Below, piece by piece: positions 17,359 to 25,836 of a stretch of DNA of 64,000 nucleotides. A program made the position numbers and the translations under genes. How positions within the stretch are numbered: position 1 is the first letter of the stretch; every line of letters starts with the position of its first letter. A model generated the notes under the pieces. It searched no databases. It was given only the letters and a program-made list of their open reading frames with translations, and was not told the origin of the DNA. Source of the stretch: UBA7803 sp040219135 (GTDB lineage Bacteria > Pseudomonadota > Gammaproteobacteria > Pseudomonadales > Azotimanducaceae); contig JAVJTA010000002.1 in assembly GCA_040219135.1 (NCBI GenBank), forward strand, positions 310,001-374,000, read 5' to 3'.

Positions 17359-18355
17359 CGTCAGGCGGCCGCGCCGTCGCTTCGGTGTCGTGTCGCTCTG
17401 CGGACGTGGCGGCGGTTCTGATCTCGCGAACGACGAACGCCGGCTTTTCCTGGAGGCTGTCGAGAATGCGGATCAGATACTCGCCGATGATTCCGAGCGT
17501 AATCAGGGTCAAACCGCCGAACACCAGGTTCAGCGACACCAGGCTGGCCCATCCGGGTTCCTGGATGTATCCGAGGATCCGGCGGATCAGGACGTAAACT
17601 GCAAACAGGAGCCCGGCACAGGCGACCATCGCGCCAAACCCCCCGACGCAGCGCAGCAGCAGGTTCGAATTGCCGATCACCAGATTGGAGAACTGCCTGA
17701 GCCGACGGTAGAGGCTGAACCGGCTTCTGCCGTGGGCGCTGGGCTGGTGCTCGATGGGAACCGGCATGAAGTCGGTGGTGATGTGGGCGAGCATCGCGGG
17801 AATGAACGGCTTGTGCGGATTCAGGTCGATCAGAGCGCGGACCACCGGTTCGCTGATCAGCTTGAAGGGAGACATCCGGCAGGGAAGTCCCAGAATAATG
17901 CGATCGAACCGGCTCTTGATCCAGCTGGTGGCGACGACGAGCGGGCTGTGCCGTCGTGACGTGAACTGCGCGACGACGACGTCGTGTGATTCCTCGGCGA
18001 TGAGTTGCGGTATGTCCTCCGGGCGCTGCTGCAGGTCGTCGTCGATGGTGATGACCCAGCGGCCGCGCGCCTGACGGAGCCCGCAGAGGATTGCGCTCGC
18101 CTTGCCGTAGTTCCGGGTCAGACGGATGGCAGTCACGTGCCCGGGAAACCGCGCGTTGAGATTGAGCAACGTCGACCAGGTCGATGGTGCGGTGGACCCG
18201 TCGTCCACCAGGATGATCTCGAACGGCTCTCGTACCGTGCGTGTGAAGACCGCGACGGTTCGTTCCGTGAGTTGAGTGACGGATTCGCTGCTCTGAAATA
18301 CTGGCACGACGACTGTGTATCTGGGCCGCGCACTGGCCTGGCGGGAGTCACTCAT
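17351..18355 (-). CDS. GT2 glycosyltransferase, polyprenyl-phosphate sugar synthase type (ArnC/GtrB-like)
   Basis: The N-terminal GT-A domain shows YTVVVPVFQSSESV, EIILVDDGS (about 45-53), LTRNYGKASAILCGL and TIDDDLQQRPEDIP with the DDD metal site (about 103-105). Two C-terminal helices (about 232-256 and 268-292) and GEYLIRILDSLQEKPAF are typical of ArnC, GtrB and DPM1 relatives, which load a sugar onto undecaprenyl or dolichyl phosphate on the cytosolic face. The product would feed the overlapping downstream GT-C gene (8-bp overlap). Length 334 is normal. Confidence 0.92.
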   Translation of the reverse strand: MSDSRQASARPRYTVVVPVFQSSESVTQLTERTVAVFTRTVREPFEIILVDDGSTAPSTWSTLLNLNARFPGHVTAIRLTRNYGKASAILCGLRQARGRWVITIDDDLQQRPEDIPQLIAEESHDVVVAQFTSRRHSPLVVATSWIKSRFDRIILGLPCRMSPFKLISEPVVRALIDLNPHKPFIPAMLAHITTDFMPVPIEHQPSAHGRSRFSLYRRLRQFSNLVIGNSNLLLRCVGGFGAMVACAGLLFAVYVLIRRILGYIQEPGWASLVSLNLVFGGLTLITLGIIGEYLIRILDSLQEKPAFVVREIRTAATSAERHDTEATARPPDDA

Positions 18356-19341
18356 GTCAGGCGTCGCGCCAGAACCCTGTGGATCGCGTCGAGTCGTCGT
18401 TTGCGGATCTCCATCTCGCGGTCATCCTCGATCTGGTAGCGGCCCGGGGTGAGTTGGCCTTCGAGCCGAGCGAGCTCGGCACGGTCGATCGCGTCCGTGT
18501 CGATTGCGCTTTCCGTCGGGTAGCCGAACCGCTGCATCAGACGAGCGCAGCGCAGTTCGATGTAGCGGACATCGGTGTCCGAAAGAACGCGACGGTAGCC
18601 CCCGGCGTTGTCCCTCATGATGGGGCGTCCGGTGTTCTGCCACGCTTCGATGCGCTCGGCGTTCGCCCTGGTCCGGGGGTCGCGATAGTACTCGAGGACG
18701 GAGTCGTCGTAGGCGATCCCCATGAACCGTGCAAGCGCCTTCAGGTGCGTTTGTGGTTCGGCGATGAGGTCCTCGTAGCGGAGAAAGTGCGCGCGCCCCG
18801 CGGAATCGAGTTTCCGGAACACGGGCAGGGCTTCGGTCTGGTCCCGATGCCAGGTGTCGATCGCTTTCTGTACGCCTCCTGGGATCGAATCCGTCCTGAC
18901 CCACGAACTGGCCACGTCGCGTGGATCCCGGACCATCATCACGAATTGACTGTCGGGAAAGAAGTCGGCCAGCGCCTCGGCGAAGGTATGGGTCTGGTTC
19001 TCCTTGACGAAGGAACGCGATGCGCCGTCGGCCAGCGCTTCTTTGTGGTAGATCAGCCGGAGCAGTTCGAACGCGTCGCGGCGGGTGACTTTGCGCAGCA
19101 GTTCCGTTCGGTCGATGGACGTGTGCCAGGTGCCGAGTTTGGCAGCGTGGTTTTCGACGATGTCGTCGACCAGCGTCTTCCAGTTCTCCTCGCGCTGCAG
19201 GTCTCCGTACTGCGCCCGGGTGTTGGCGAATAATCGGAACAGGTGCGTCGGTGGCGGCGCGGAGACGTCGGGAAAGCCGCCGGCAAGGCTGGTCAGGAAA
19301 TTGCTCCCGGAACGCTCGGTGCAGATCAGAAAGATGAACAT
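18352..19341 (-). CDS. Sulfotransferase family protein (first of two)
   Basis: A 329-residue protein of the PAPS-dependent sulfotransferase fold. The 5'-phosphosulfate loop is CTERSGSNFLTSL (7-19) and the 3'-phosphate site is VMMVRDPRDVASSW (about 133-147); FLRYEDLIAEP follows. KENQTHTF near residue 115 could hold a catalytic base. It would sulfate a hydroxyl on the glycan, or on a lipid carrier. The stop overlaps the GT2 start as ATGA. PAPS synthesis genes are not in the window. Confidence 0.88.
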   Translation of the reverse strand: MFIFLICTERSGSNFLTSLAGGFPDVSAPPPTHLFRLFANTRAQYGDLQREENWKTLVDDIVENHAAKLGTWHTSIDRTELLRKVTRRDAFELLRLIYHKEALADGASRSFVKENQTHTFAEALADFFPDSQFVMMVRDPRDVASSWVRTDSIPGGVQKAIDTWHRDQTEALPVFRKLDSAGRAHFLRYEDLIAEPQTHLKALARFMGIAYDDSVLEYYRDPRTRANAERIEAWQNTGRPIMRDNAGGYRRVLSDTDVRYIELRCARLMQRFGYPTESAIDTDAIDRAELARLEGQLTPGRYQIEDDREMEIRKRRLDAIHRVLARRLT

Positions 19342-19346
19342 GTGGG

Positions 19347-20306
19347 TCAGCTCGATTTCCGGCGTTTGATCAGTTCGGCAATGGTCCGTGCCCCGGACTC
19401 ATCGAGGGCGAAGTCATTGAAGAGATTGACGACGTCGGCGTAAAGGTCTTCGGCGCGCGGGCAGTATGAGCCACCGAACAGTCGGGAAGCCGGATAGTAG
19501 TGTCCGCTGGCGAACTGACCTGCCTGGAAGATCTCCTCGAGCAGAGCCGCCTTGTTCGGCGTTCGCAGCTGAAACCGCCAGCTGCAGTAGCCCATGCCGA
19601 GCTGCAGGCGTTCCGGGATCGTGCTTCGATAGACGTCGTTGAGAATCGCTTTGTGGCTTGCGATGGGTCCGATCCGCCGGCGTATTTCTTCCAGGTACGC
19701 TGGCGTACTGATTTCGAGACCCTCTGATGGAATCCAGCCGGGGTGAGGCTTGCACACGAGCTCACGCCCTTCGGCGATGTGCTGCTTGTACAGAGCCTCG
19801 AGACGCCTGGCTTCCGTCTCCACGAAAGGCTCTGCGCTGCGAACGTAGCCTGCGCTGTCGCTCAGAAGGGCGAATCCGCCAAATCCAAGATCAACGTACT
19901 TGCCGTAGCCGGTGCTGAACAGCACGACGTCGGCACCCTGCGATTCAGCGGTGTCGACCTCCGGGCGGCACAGACACCGGTCGTCGATCAGCAGCAGCTC
20001 GGGATGCTGGCGCTTCCAGGCGCCGAACGGCCCGGTCAGGTCCTGTTCGATGCCGTAGGTTCTGACATACAGGACGCCGACGACGGGCGGGGAGCCAGCT
20101 TCGGCCAGGCGCTCCTCGATGGACCTGCGGTCCATGCAGAGATCGACTCCGTCGATGTCGATGAATTCGAACGGGCGATCCAGCGTGCGAAAGGTCAGCG
20201 GGACCACAGGGCAGACGTTGGCCGGAAGCAGGAAAGTCCCCTCCGGCGCGCCCAGAAGCAGGTTGCGCAGAATCGAACACGCGCGAGCCTCGACAACCAC
20301 TCTCAT
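19347..20306 (-). CDS. DegT/DnrJ-like PLP-fold protein of unknown role
   Basis: A 319-residue protein whose order of segments follows sugar aminotransferases: LLPANVCPVVPLTF near 25, FEFIDIDG near 47, VLYVRTYGIEQD near 78, LLIDDRCLCRPE near 104 and VLFSTGYGKYVDLGFGG near 125-141, where Lys134 aligns with the PLP lysine of DegT enzymes. Similarity is weak elsewhere, and the usual D-A-A-x-x-x-G before the lysine reads DDRCLCRP. It may be a divergent aminotransferase or a non-catalytic relative. It lies between the two sulfotransferase genes with a 4-bp overlap to the upstream one. Confidence 0.7.
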   Translation of the reverse strand: MRVVVEARACSILRNLLLGAPEGTFLLPANVCPVVPLTFRTLDRPFEFIDIDGVDLCMDRRSIEERLAEAGSPPVVGVLYVRTYGIEQDLTGPFGAWKRQHPELLLIDDRCLCRPEVDTAESQGADVVLFSTGYGKYVDLGFGGFALLSDSAGYVRSAEPFVETEARRLEALYKQHIAEGRELVCKPHPGWIPSEGLEISTPAYLEEIRRRIGPIASHKAILNDVYRSTIPERLQLGMGYCSWRFQLRTPNKAALLEEIFQAGQFASGHYYPASRLFGGSYCPRAEDLYADVVNLFNDFALDESGARTIAELIKRRKSS

Positions 20307-21436
20307 TGCCCGGCTTCCCGGGCGGATTCCAGCGCTCGAAATGCCAGCGGGAAAATGAACAGGTCGTCGACGAACTCACCCCGCTCGATGGCGTCGATCC
20401 GTTCCAGTTCCTCGCGTTCGCGCGCCTGGGACCATTGATAGCAGGCGAGGTGGGCCCGCGTGAGCGGCGTGTCGTCATGATGGCTGGAGAGCACGGCTCG
20501 TCGGCTCTGTGCCGGGATGCCCGGTGTGTATCCCAGTGCGATCATGTCGTCGTAGCAGCAGGCTTCGATGAACCGACAGACCTGTGGCGGCATGACGGAC
20601 CGGTGGCTGCCGACCGACGCCCGACTCAGCGCCGTGGTGGCGTCGTAGGAGGAGTTGGACGGCCACGGCTCGCCGTCGGCCGTCGTCAGGGTCGCGTCGA
20701 ATCGGCTGGCATCGAACGGCTCCAGTTCCAGCGACGTCACCATGGCATTGAGCGTTGCAGCCGGCTCGGCCGTGAGGTCTTCGTAGCGGAGCAGCCAGTA
20801 GCCGGCTCGATGACGATGAGCCAGCGCAAACAGCGCGCTCTTGCGCCACTGCCGCACGTAGAACAGCAACGGCCTTGACATGCCGGCATGCGGGGCGCCG
20901 CCCTTGTACAGAAGCGAGGCAATGCTGTCCCGTGGGTCGCGGATCATCTGCACGACACAGGCACCGCGATCGATGAAGTAGGGGATGAACTCCTCGCAGA
21001 ACGACTCCTTGGCTCCGATCACCTCGGTCTCCGGCCCGGCGCCGAACCGGCGACAGTAACCGGTGAGGTAGTCGACCAGAGTCCCTGCGTGATAGTCGCG
21101 CTGGAACGACATCCAGTCTGCCGGCTTCGTGTACTGGCCGTTGTAGCCGACCATGGCGCGCAGAATGCGCGCGGAAAACCGCTCGTCGATGAGTGTCGTC
21201 TGGAGATACGCGGTGAAATCATCGATCGCGTAGTGGTTCGACCGGAACATGTCGTTGAGGGGGTATGGTTCGTCCGCCTTGCCCGGGTGGTGGTCCCTCA
21301 GAAAGCGGGCCTTCATCTCGACGTAGAGCAGGGGGAGCGGTTGCGACAGCACCTCGATGCGGGGGTGCATGGACAGCATCTTGTCGACGAGCGTCGTGCC
21401 TGTGCGGGGCGCGCCTGTGGCGAAAAGGACCTTCAT
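20303..21436 (-). CDS. Sulfotransferase family protein (second of two)
   Basis: A 377-residue protein opening with FATGAPRTGTTLVDKMLSMHP (phosphosulfate loop, residues 5-25, given here as its outline), followed by VVQMIRDPRDSIASL (about 183-197, 3'-phosphate site) and WLLRYEDLTAEP. These are the paired PAPS-binding motifs of sulfotransferases. It is not closely similar to the first sulfotransferase in length or insertions, so the two probably act on different positions. Both ends overlap neighbours by 4 bp. Confidence 0.87.
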   Translation of the reverse strand: MKVLFATGAPRTGTTLVDKMLSMHPRIEVLSQPLPLLYVEMKARFLRDHHPGKADEPYPLNDMFRSNHYAIDDFTAYLQTTLIDERFSARILRAMVGYNGQYTKPADWMSFQRDYHAGTLVDYLTGYCRRFGAGPETEVIGAKESFCEEFIPYFIDRGACVVQMIRDPRDSIASLLYKGGAPHAGMSRPLLFYVRQWRKSALFALAHRHRAGYWLLRYEDLTAEPAATLNAMVTSLELEPFDASRFDATLTTADGEPWPSNSSYDATTALSRASVGSHRSVMPPQVCRFIEACCYDDMIALGYTPGIPAQSRRAVLSSHHDDTPLTRAHLACYQWSQAREREELERIDAIERGEFVDDLFIFPLAFRALESAREAGQ

Positions 21437-22212
21437 CGGCCTTCGGAGGAAGCCTGAGCCTCCTGGAGCCGGGCGCTCGAACCCTGACGCATGATTTCGC
21501 CGGCCGCGGGACCGACGTTCATGACGAGGTCCAGGGTGGACAGTGAAGGCATGAACTCACCGAACGCCTGGGGGTAGGGAACCGGCCGGTAGTCCTGGAA
21601 CACCACCCGGATGCCGGCCGCGGCGAACCGGGCGCGGTCGATGAAGTCGGCAGCACTCTTGCCGTCATAGAGAACGTCCGCCCGGTGGTGCTGGCAGATC
21701 TCGATGATGCGCTCGTTGCGAGCGTCCACGGCGTCGCCGTAGCGTCGCTGATCCCTTGGTATTGCCGAGGACAGCGAAAGGGGGGTCTGGATCCCGAGGT
21801 GTTTCATGAACAGTCGAATCAGGGAGACGTTCAGATCGACCAGTCGCTGCGGGCGTTGATCCAGCGTCTCCGCGATCTCGTCGAACAAGGGCCGGAAATG
21901 GGGGCGGCGATGGTAGTTCACCTCGATGCTGCGCAGGTGCTTGCGGACCCAGTCGCGCCGGTAGTCAATGTCTACTTCCTTGATCAGTGAGTCCAGATCG
22001 GGGTGCCGCACCGGGACCGTCAGCCAGAGGGCGCCGTTGGCGGTCTTGATCCGATTGCGATTTCGCCAGTCGCGCTTTGTGTACTGAACGTCGTCCATCA
22101 GAACGAAGTGGTCGACGGCCGCGACCTGCTCGAAATAGCCGACCCACGGCAGATACATGGGCTGCAGTATCCCGATCACGCAGGGTCTGTCGGATCCGCT
22201 GGTGCTCTGCAT
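21433..22212 (-). CDS. WbqC family protein
   Basis: A 259-residue protein of the WbqC-like family, found in O-antigen and exopolysaccharide clusters with unproven chemistry. Recognisable blocks are IGILQPMYLPWVGYFEQ, FVLMDDVQYTKRDWRNRNRI, LWLTVPVRH, HRRPHFRPLFD, and TPLSLSS; the last residues include DFIDRARFAAAGIRVVFQDY. ATG 22212 is taken as the start; a TTG at 22245 would add 11 residues and cannot be excluded, as neither has a good ribosome-binding site. It is the first gene of the long overlapping minus-strand glycan operon. Confidence 0.88.
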   Translation of the reverse strand: MQSTSGSDRPCVIGILQPMYLPWVGYFEQVAAVDHFVLMDDVQYTKRDWRNRNRIKTANGALWLTVPVRHPDLDSLIKEVDIDYRRDWVRKHLRSIEVNYHRRPHFRPLFDEIAETLDQRPQRLVDLNVSLIRLFMKHLGIQTPLSLSSAIPRDQRRYGDAVDARNERIIEICQHHRADVLYDGKSAADFIDRARFAAAGIRVVFQDYRPVPYPQAFGEFMPSLSTLDLVMNVGPAAGEIMRQGSSARLQEAQASSEGR

Positions 22213-22395
22213 TGCGGTGGGAGGAATCTCATCATTCAGTCGCAACTTTATACATATTGCGCGCCCTACATGGCTAGCTGATGTGGCTTAATGGCCCGGC
22301 ACTTGGTCAGGCTGTCGAGACTCGGAATCGGCTGAGGCCTGGCGCTCTGCGATGCACGGGGCGTGCTCAATCGTTTTTGAACTTGGAGAAGTTTG

Positions 22396-23370
22396 ATGAA
22401 ATCTAGAATTCTGGGAGCAGCCATTTCGGCTTCCTTCGCGCTGGCGCCCATGGCGGCGAGCGCAGGCGACGTTGACTGCGGCGTGGGAGAGGTCACCTGT
22501 AACCTGCCCGGCAGCACGACGGTTACCGACACCGTCGCCAGCGCGGTCACGCTCACGTTGGACAACACTACGACGCAGTGGCGGATTGCCGGCGACGACG
22601 GCGGCTTCGGCATCGGGCAGGTGCTCGGCCAGCTGCCGATCATTCTGCTGCCCAATGCGCCGAAAGACAGCCTGTTTATCTCTGGCAACGGCAACATCGG
22701 GGTTGGCAAGTCGGTGGCGAGTCTTCCGGAAGCGCCGCTCGAAGTATGGCGGCAGAACGGCACCGCCAAGCTTCTGGTCGAAGAAGATCAGATCGCGGCG
22801 AATCCCCTGTCACCCCAGGTTATGTTCGAGCTGCGCCGCAGCGGTGCTCTGCGTTTCGATCTGTTTGATGAAAGCAACGGCGTGCGCTGGGTGTTCCAGA
22901 ACCGCGACGGTGCGTTCGACATCACCAAGGCGGGCACGGGCGAGCAGGAGTTCAAGCTGGATGGCAGCGGTAACCTGACCATCCGTGGTGCGCTCACTCA
23001 GCAGTCCGACGTCAACTCGAAGGAAAACTTCCAGGCGCTCAACGGCTCCGACATTCTGGCCGACATCAGCCGCCTCGAGATCACCAAGTGGCGTTACAAG
23101 GACGACCCGCAGGGTTACGAGCACATCGGTCCCACCGCTCAGGACTTCCGTGCCGTGTTCAAAGTGGGCACGGATGAGAAGTCCATTGCACCTCTGGACG
23201 TTGCCAGCGTCGCGGTTGCCGGCGTCAAGGAGCTGAACAGCATCGTTGCTTCGCAGCAGTCGCAGCTGGCCGAAAAGGAGTCGGAGCTGGCGGCCGTGCA
23301 GGCGCGCGTCGCTGAGCTCGAAGACACCGTCAATCGTCTGGTGATCAGCCTCCAGCACGCGTCACGCTGA
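22396..23370 (+). CDS. Exported protein with C-terminal S74 intramolecular chaperone (tail-fibre-like)
   Basis: A signal peptide (about residues 1-23, cleaved after AASA) precedes a beta-rich body and a C-terminal endosialidase-type chaperone domain from about 204. That domain includes SDVNSKENF with Ser204 and Lys209, the spacing of the Ser/Lys self-cleavage pair of S74 peptidases, then HIGPTAQDFRAVF and AVAGVKELN, and ends in a coiled coil (about 275-320). S74 domains trimerise a beta-helical passenger and then cut themselves off. GGAGAA-type ribosome-binding sequence (GGAGAA) lies before ATG 22396, preferred over TTG 22393. No phage genes are near, so this is a cell-encoded surface or secreted protein. 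A strong terminator follows. Confidence 0.85.
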   Translation: MKSRILGAAISASFALAPMAASAGDVDCGVGEVTCNLPGSTTVTDTVASAVTLTLDNTTTQWRIAGDDGGFGIGQVLGQLPIILLPNAPKDSLFISGNGNIGVGKSVASLPEAPLEVWRQNGTAKLLVEEDQIAANPLSPQVMFELRRSGALRFDLFDESNGVRWVFQNRDGAFDITKAGTGEQEFKLDGSGNLTIRGALTQQSDVNSKENFQALNGSDILADISRLEITKWRYKDDPQGYEHIGPTAQDFRAVFKVGTDEKSIAPLDVASVAVAGVKELNSIVASQQSQLAEKESELAAVQARVAELEDTVNRLVISLQHASR

Positions 23371-23395
23371 GGCCGATACGGGCCTCTGACCCTCA

Positions 23396-23428
23396 CGAGC
23401 CCGGCCACCGGCCGGGCTCGTTTTTTTT
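23396..23428 (+). terminator. Rho-independent terminator after the S74 gene
   Basis: An 11-bp perfect stem, CGAGCCCGGCC with GGCCGGGCTCG, encloses an ACC loop and is followed by eight T. It is 25 bases after the stop codon. Confidence 0.95.
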
Positions 23429-23460
23429 CCTTCGCCGATCTGGCGCCGGGCCCGGTTCGT

Positions 23461-23946
23461 CTAGAACTTCAGAATCTCGGCCGAGAAATCGGCCAGATCC
23501 ATCACTCCGATGGCGTTCAGGCCCTTCATGTGCCCGGCGCACTCGCCGGGATTGAAATACACCTGTCCGTCCCGGGTCTCGTACCGGTAGAAGTGGGTAT
23601 GGCCGTGCAGGGCCAGTTCGTGATGCCCGGCCAGATTTCCCTCGAACTCCAACGGGTCGTGCACGACGATGATGCGGCGTCCGTGCCAGTTCAGCTCGAA
23701 CGGCGGATCGCGGAAGGTGAATCCGTAACGCTCGATGGCGGCTTCCAGCGAACCGCGCTCCTGATCGTTGTTGCCGAACACGCCGTAGAGCGGCGCATCC
23801 AGATGGGCAAACACCTCCAGGGTCTTCGCCTGGGTGATGTCGCCGGTGTGGATCACCCGATCCACCGCGGCGTCGTTGAACAGCTCGACGATCCGTCTGA
23901 CGTTGCGGACGTTGTTGTGGGTATCGCTGACGATGCCGATGCGCAT
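23461..23946 (-). CDS. YfcE/MJ0936-type metallophosphoesterase
   Basis: A 161-residue calcineurin-like phosphodiesterase. All metal-site motifs are present: GIVSDTHNN (4-12), HTGDI (33-37), GNND (57-60), VVHD (94-97) and LHGHTH (112-117). The length is typical of the compact YfcE/MJ0936 group, which hydrolyses phosphodiester bonds with Mn or Ni in vitro; the physiological substrate is uncertain. It is transcribed away from the S74 gene's terminator and lies downstream of the thiolase gene. Confidence 0.9.
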   Translation of the reverse strand: MRIGIVSDTHNNVRNVRRIVELFNDAAVDRVIHTGDITQAKTLEVFAHLDAPLYGVFGNNDQERGSLEAAIERYGFTFRDPPFELNWHGRRIIVVHDPLEFEGNLAGHHELALHGHTHFYRYETRDGQVYFNPGECAGHMKGLNAIGVMDLADFSAEILKF

Positions 23947-23981
23947 GGGGCGGGTGGTGGTTGCAGGCGCCGGGGCGACGC

Positions 23982-24010
23982 GGCCCCCTCCCTCGGCGAG
24001 AGAGGGGGCC
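23982..24010 (-). other. Strong hairpin downstream of the thiolase gene
   Basis: GGCCCCCTC and GAGGGGGCC pair over 9 bp, then one C/A mismatch, then CTC/GAG closes a GGC loop. No T-run follows on either strand, so it is a stem that could protect an mRNA end or act with Rho, not a classic terminator. Confidence 0.6.
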
Positions 24011-24028
24011 GGCCGAAGGTCGTGCGGC

Positions 24029-25171
24029 TTACACCTTCTCGAGGATGTGGATCCCGCAGGCGCTGCCCAGGCCGATGACGTGGGTCATGCCGATGCGGGC
24101 GCCCTTGACCTGACGCTTGCCGGCTTCGCCGCGCAGGTGGGTGGAGACCTCGTAGATGTTGGCGATGCCGGTGGCACCCAGCGGATGACCCTTGGAGAGC
24201 AGGCCGCCGGAAACGTTCACCGGAACCCGTCCGCCCAGCGCGACCTCGCCGTCGTCGATCAGGCGGCCGGCCTCACCGTCGCCGCACAGGCCCAGATTCT
24301 CGTAGTGGAGAATCTCGGCGGTGGCGAAGCAGTCGTGGAGTTCCACCAGATCGATGTCGTCCGCGCCGAGGCCCGCCATCTCGTACGCCTGCTTGGCAGC
24401 GAGGCGGGTGCAGCTGTTGACGTCAGGCATGACCAGGTCGCGTTCCTGCCACGGATCCGAGGTGAGGATCGAAGCGCGAACCTTGACCGCGCGCTTCATC
24501 AGGCCGAGTTCCTTGGCTTTCTTCTCGGAGCAGATCACCGCCGCGGCGGAGCCGTCGACGTTCACCGAGCACATCAGCTTGGTGTTCGGATAGGCGATCA
24601 TTTCGGCGTTCATCACCGTCTCGAGGGGCGTCTCGATCTGGTACATGGCCTTCGGGTTGAGGGTGGAATGGTGGTGGTTCTTCACCGACACCTTGGCGAA
24701 CTGCTCGAAGGTGGTGCCGTACTTGCGCGTGTGCTCCATGCCGGCTTCGGCGAACACGGCCGGCATAGTGCCGGAGCCGAGCAGGCCTTCCTTGGGAATG
24801 CCGGTGGCGCCGCCGGCGCCGCCGAGCAGGCCCTTGCCCATCTGCTCCACGCCCACCGCCAGCACGCAGTCGTAGAGGCCGGCCTTCACCGAAGCCCAGG
24901 CCTCCCGGAACGCGGTGGCGCCGGTGGCGCAGGCGTTCGAGACATTGACCACCGGAATGCCGGTCTGACCGATCTGCTGGAGAATGCGCTGGCCGACCAT
25001 GGCGCTGGCCTGGCCCAGATTGCCGCAGTACAGGGCCTGCATGTCCTGGATCTTCAGACCGCAGTCGTCCAGGGCGAGCAGGGCGGCTTCCGCACCGATT
25101 TCGGGGACGGTCCGGTCAGGGAACCGCCCGAACTTGATCATATCGACACCAACTACGTATGCGTCCGTCAT
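24029..25171 (-). CDS. Thiolase family protein (SCP-x/acetyl-CoA acetyltransferase-like)
   Basis: A 380-residue thiolase. NVSNACATGATAF places the acyl-enzyme Cys at about residue 84; VELHDCFATAEILHYENLG and SGGLLSKGHPLGATG (C-terminal third) match the SCP-x/lipid-transfer-protein subfamily, in which the canonical final C-x-G motif differs and here reads GLGSACGIHILE. Such proteins cleave or condense acyl-CoA, often in steroid or branched-chain degradation. ATG 25171 follows the DUF35 gene by 14 bases; thiolase and DUF35 partners generally form one complex. Its start sits within a longer open frame that is not used. Confidence 0.9.
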   Translation of the reverse strand: MTDAYVVGVDMIKFGRFPDRTVPEIGAEAALLALDDCGLKIQDMQALYCGNLGQASAMVGQRILQQIGQTGIPVVNVSNACATGATAFREAWASVKAGLYDCVLAVGVEQMGKGLLGGAGGATGIPKEGLLGSGTMPAVFAEAGMEHTRKYGTTFEQFAKVSVKNHHHSTLNPKAMYQIETPLETVMNAEMIAYPNTKLMCSVNVDGSAAAVICSEKKAKELGLMKRAVKVRASILTSDPWQERDLVMPDVNSCTRLAAKQAYEMAGLGADDIDLVELHDCFATAEILHYENLGLCGDGEAGRLIDDGEVALGGRVPVNVSGGLLSKGHPLGATGIANIYEVSTHLRGEAGKRQVKGARIGMTHVIGLGSACGIHILEKV

Positions 25172-25185
25172 GTCTTTGCCTCCCG

Positions 25186-25602
25186 TCAGGATTTCGGTTT
25201 GAAGAAGTAGGAAAGGTATGAATTGCCGTCCCGGTCCTTGCGGCCGAGGGCGTCGTCGAACACGACCTCCACGGGCATGTCGAACTTGATCTTTTCGGGG
25301 TCCGGCTCGACGTTGATGAGGTTGCCCTTCACGGCGACCCCGTCGTCGAGGTCGACGATGGCGCTGACGTAGGGCACTTCGATGCCGGGAAACGAGCGGT
25401 GCACGATGGAAAACGAGTACAGCTTGCCGGAGTTGGCGAGCTTCACGGTCTTCATCTGGTCGCGGGCGCCGCACTTGGAGCAGACCTGGCGCTCGCCGAG
25501 GAACGTAGCCCCGCAGCTGCCGCACTTGTGGCCCTCGAGGTAGGGATCGCCTTGGTCCGGGATCTTCAGGTATTCGACCACGGGTAATGGTTTTGCGCTC
25601 AA
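25186..25602 (-). CDS. DUF35 zinc-ribbon/OB-fold protein, partner of the thiolase
   Basis: A 138-residue protein with a rubredoxin-like zinc ribbon, CGSCGATFLGERQVCSKCG (about 27-45), followed by an OB-fold (GKLYSFSIVHRSFPGIEVPY; VAVKGNLINVEPD). DUF35 proteins bind SCP2-type thiolases and acyl-CoA enzymes and may channel acyl-CoA. The start is TTG 25602 because AGGGGG lies four to five bases upstream and the family begins here; the upstream open frame is not conserved in kind. Confidence 0.9.
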   Translation of the reverse strand: MSAKPLPVVEYLKIPDQGDPYLEGHKCGSCGATFLGERQVCSKCGARDQMKTVKLANSGKLYSFSIVHRSFPGIEVPYVSAIVDLDDGVAVKGNLINVEPDPEKIKFDMPVEVVFDDALGRKDRDGNSYLSYFFKPKS

Positions 25603-25756
25603 TTTTCCCCCTTTTGAATCAGCAAGTTGGCTGCAGGACGCAGCGCGGAAATCGTTGGAACCGGGAAGCATACTACCTCTGGGGCGCCGAGGGTAATCCC
25701 GGTCGGCTGCGGGGGCCGGGAACGGCGCTGGCGCGGGCTGCACCAACCGAGCCCCG

Positions 25757-25786
25757 GTGGACAAGCCCTGTGGACAAGCACTGTGG
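25757..25786. repeat. 13-bp direct repeats before the CBS gene
   Basis: GTGGACAAGCCCT (25757) and GTGGACAAGCACT (25770) are adjacent with one mismatch, and GTGGGATCACGCA begins a degenerate third unit at 25783. Read on the minus strand, the core TTGTCCACA differs by one base from a DnaA-box consensus. The region is the divergent promoter space of the DUF35 and CBS genes. Confidence 0.6.
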
Positions 25787-25836
25787 GATCACGCAATGTG
25801 CGCCAATCCGGGGAGCAACAGGACGCGGGGCGCGTA

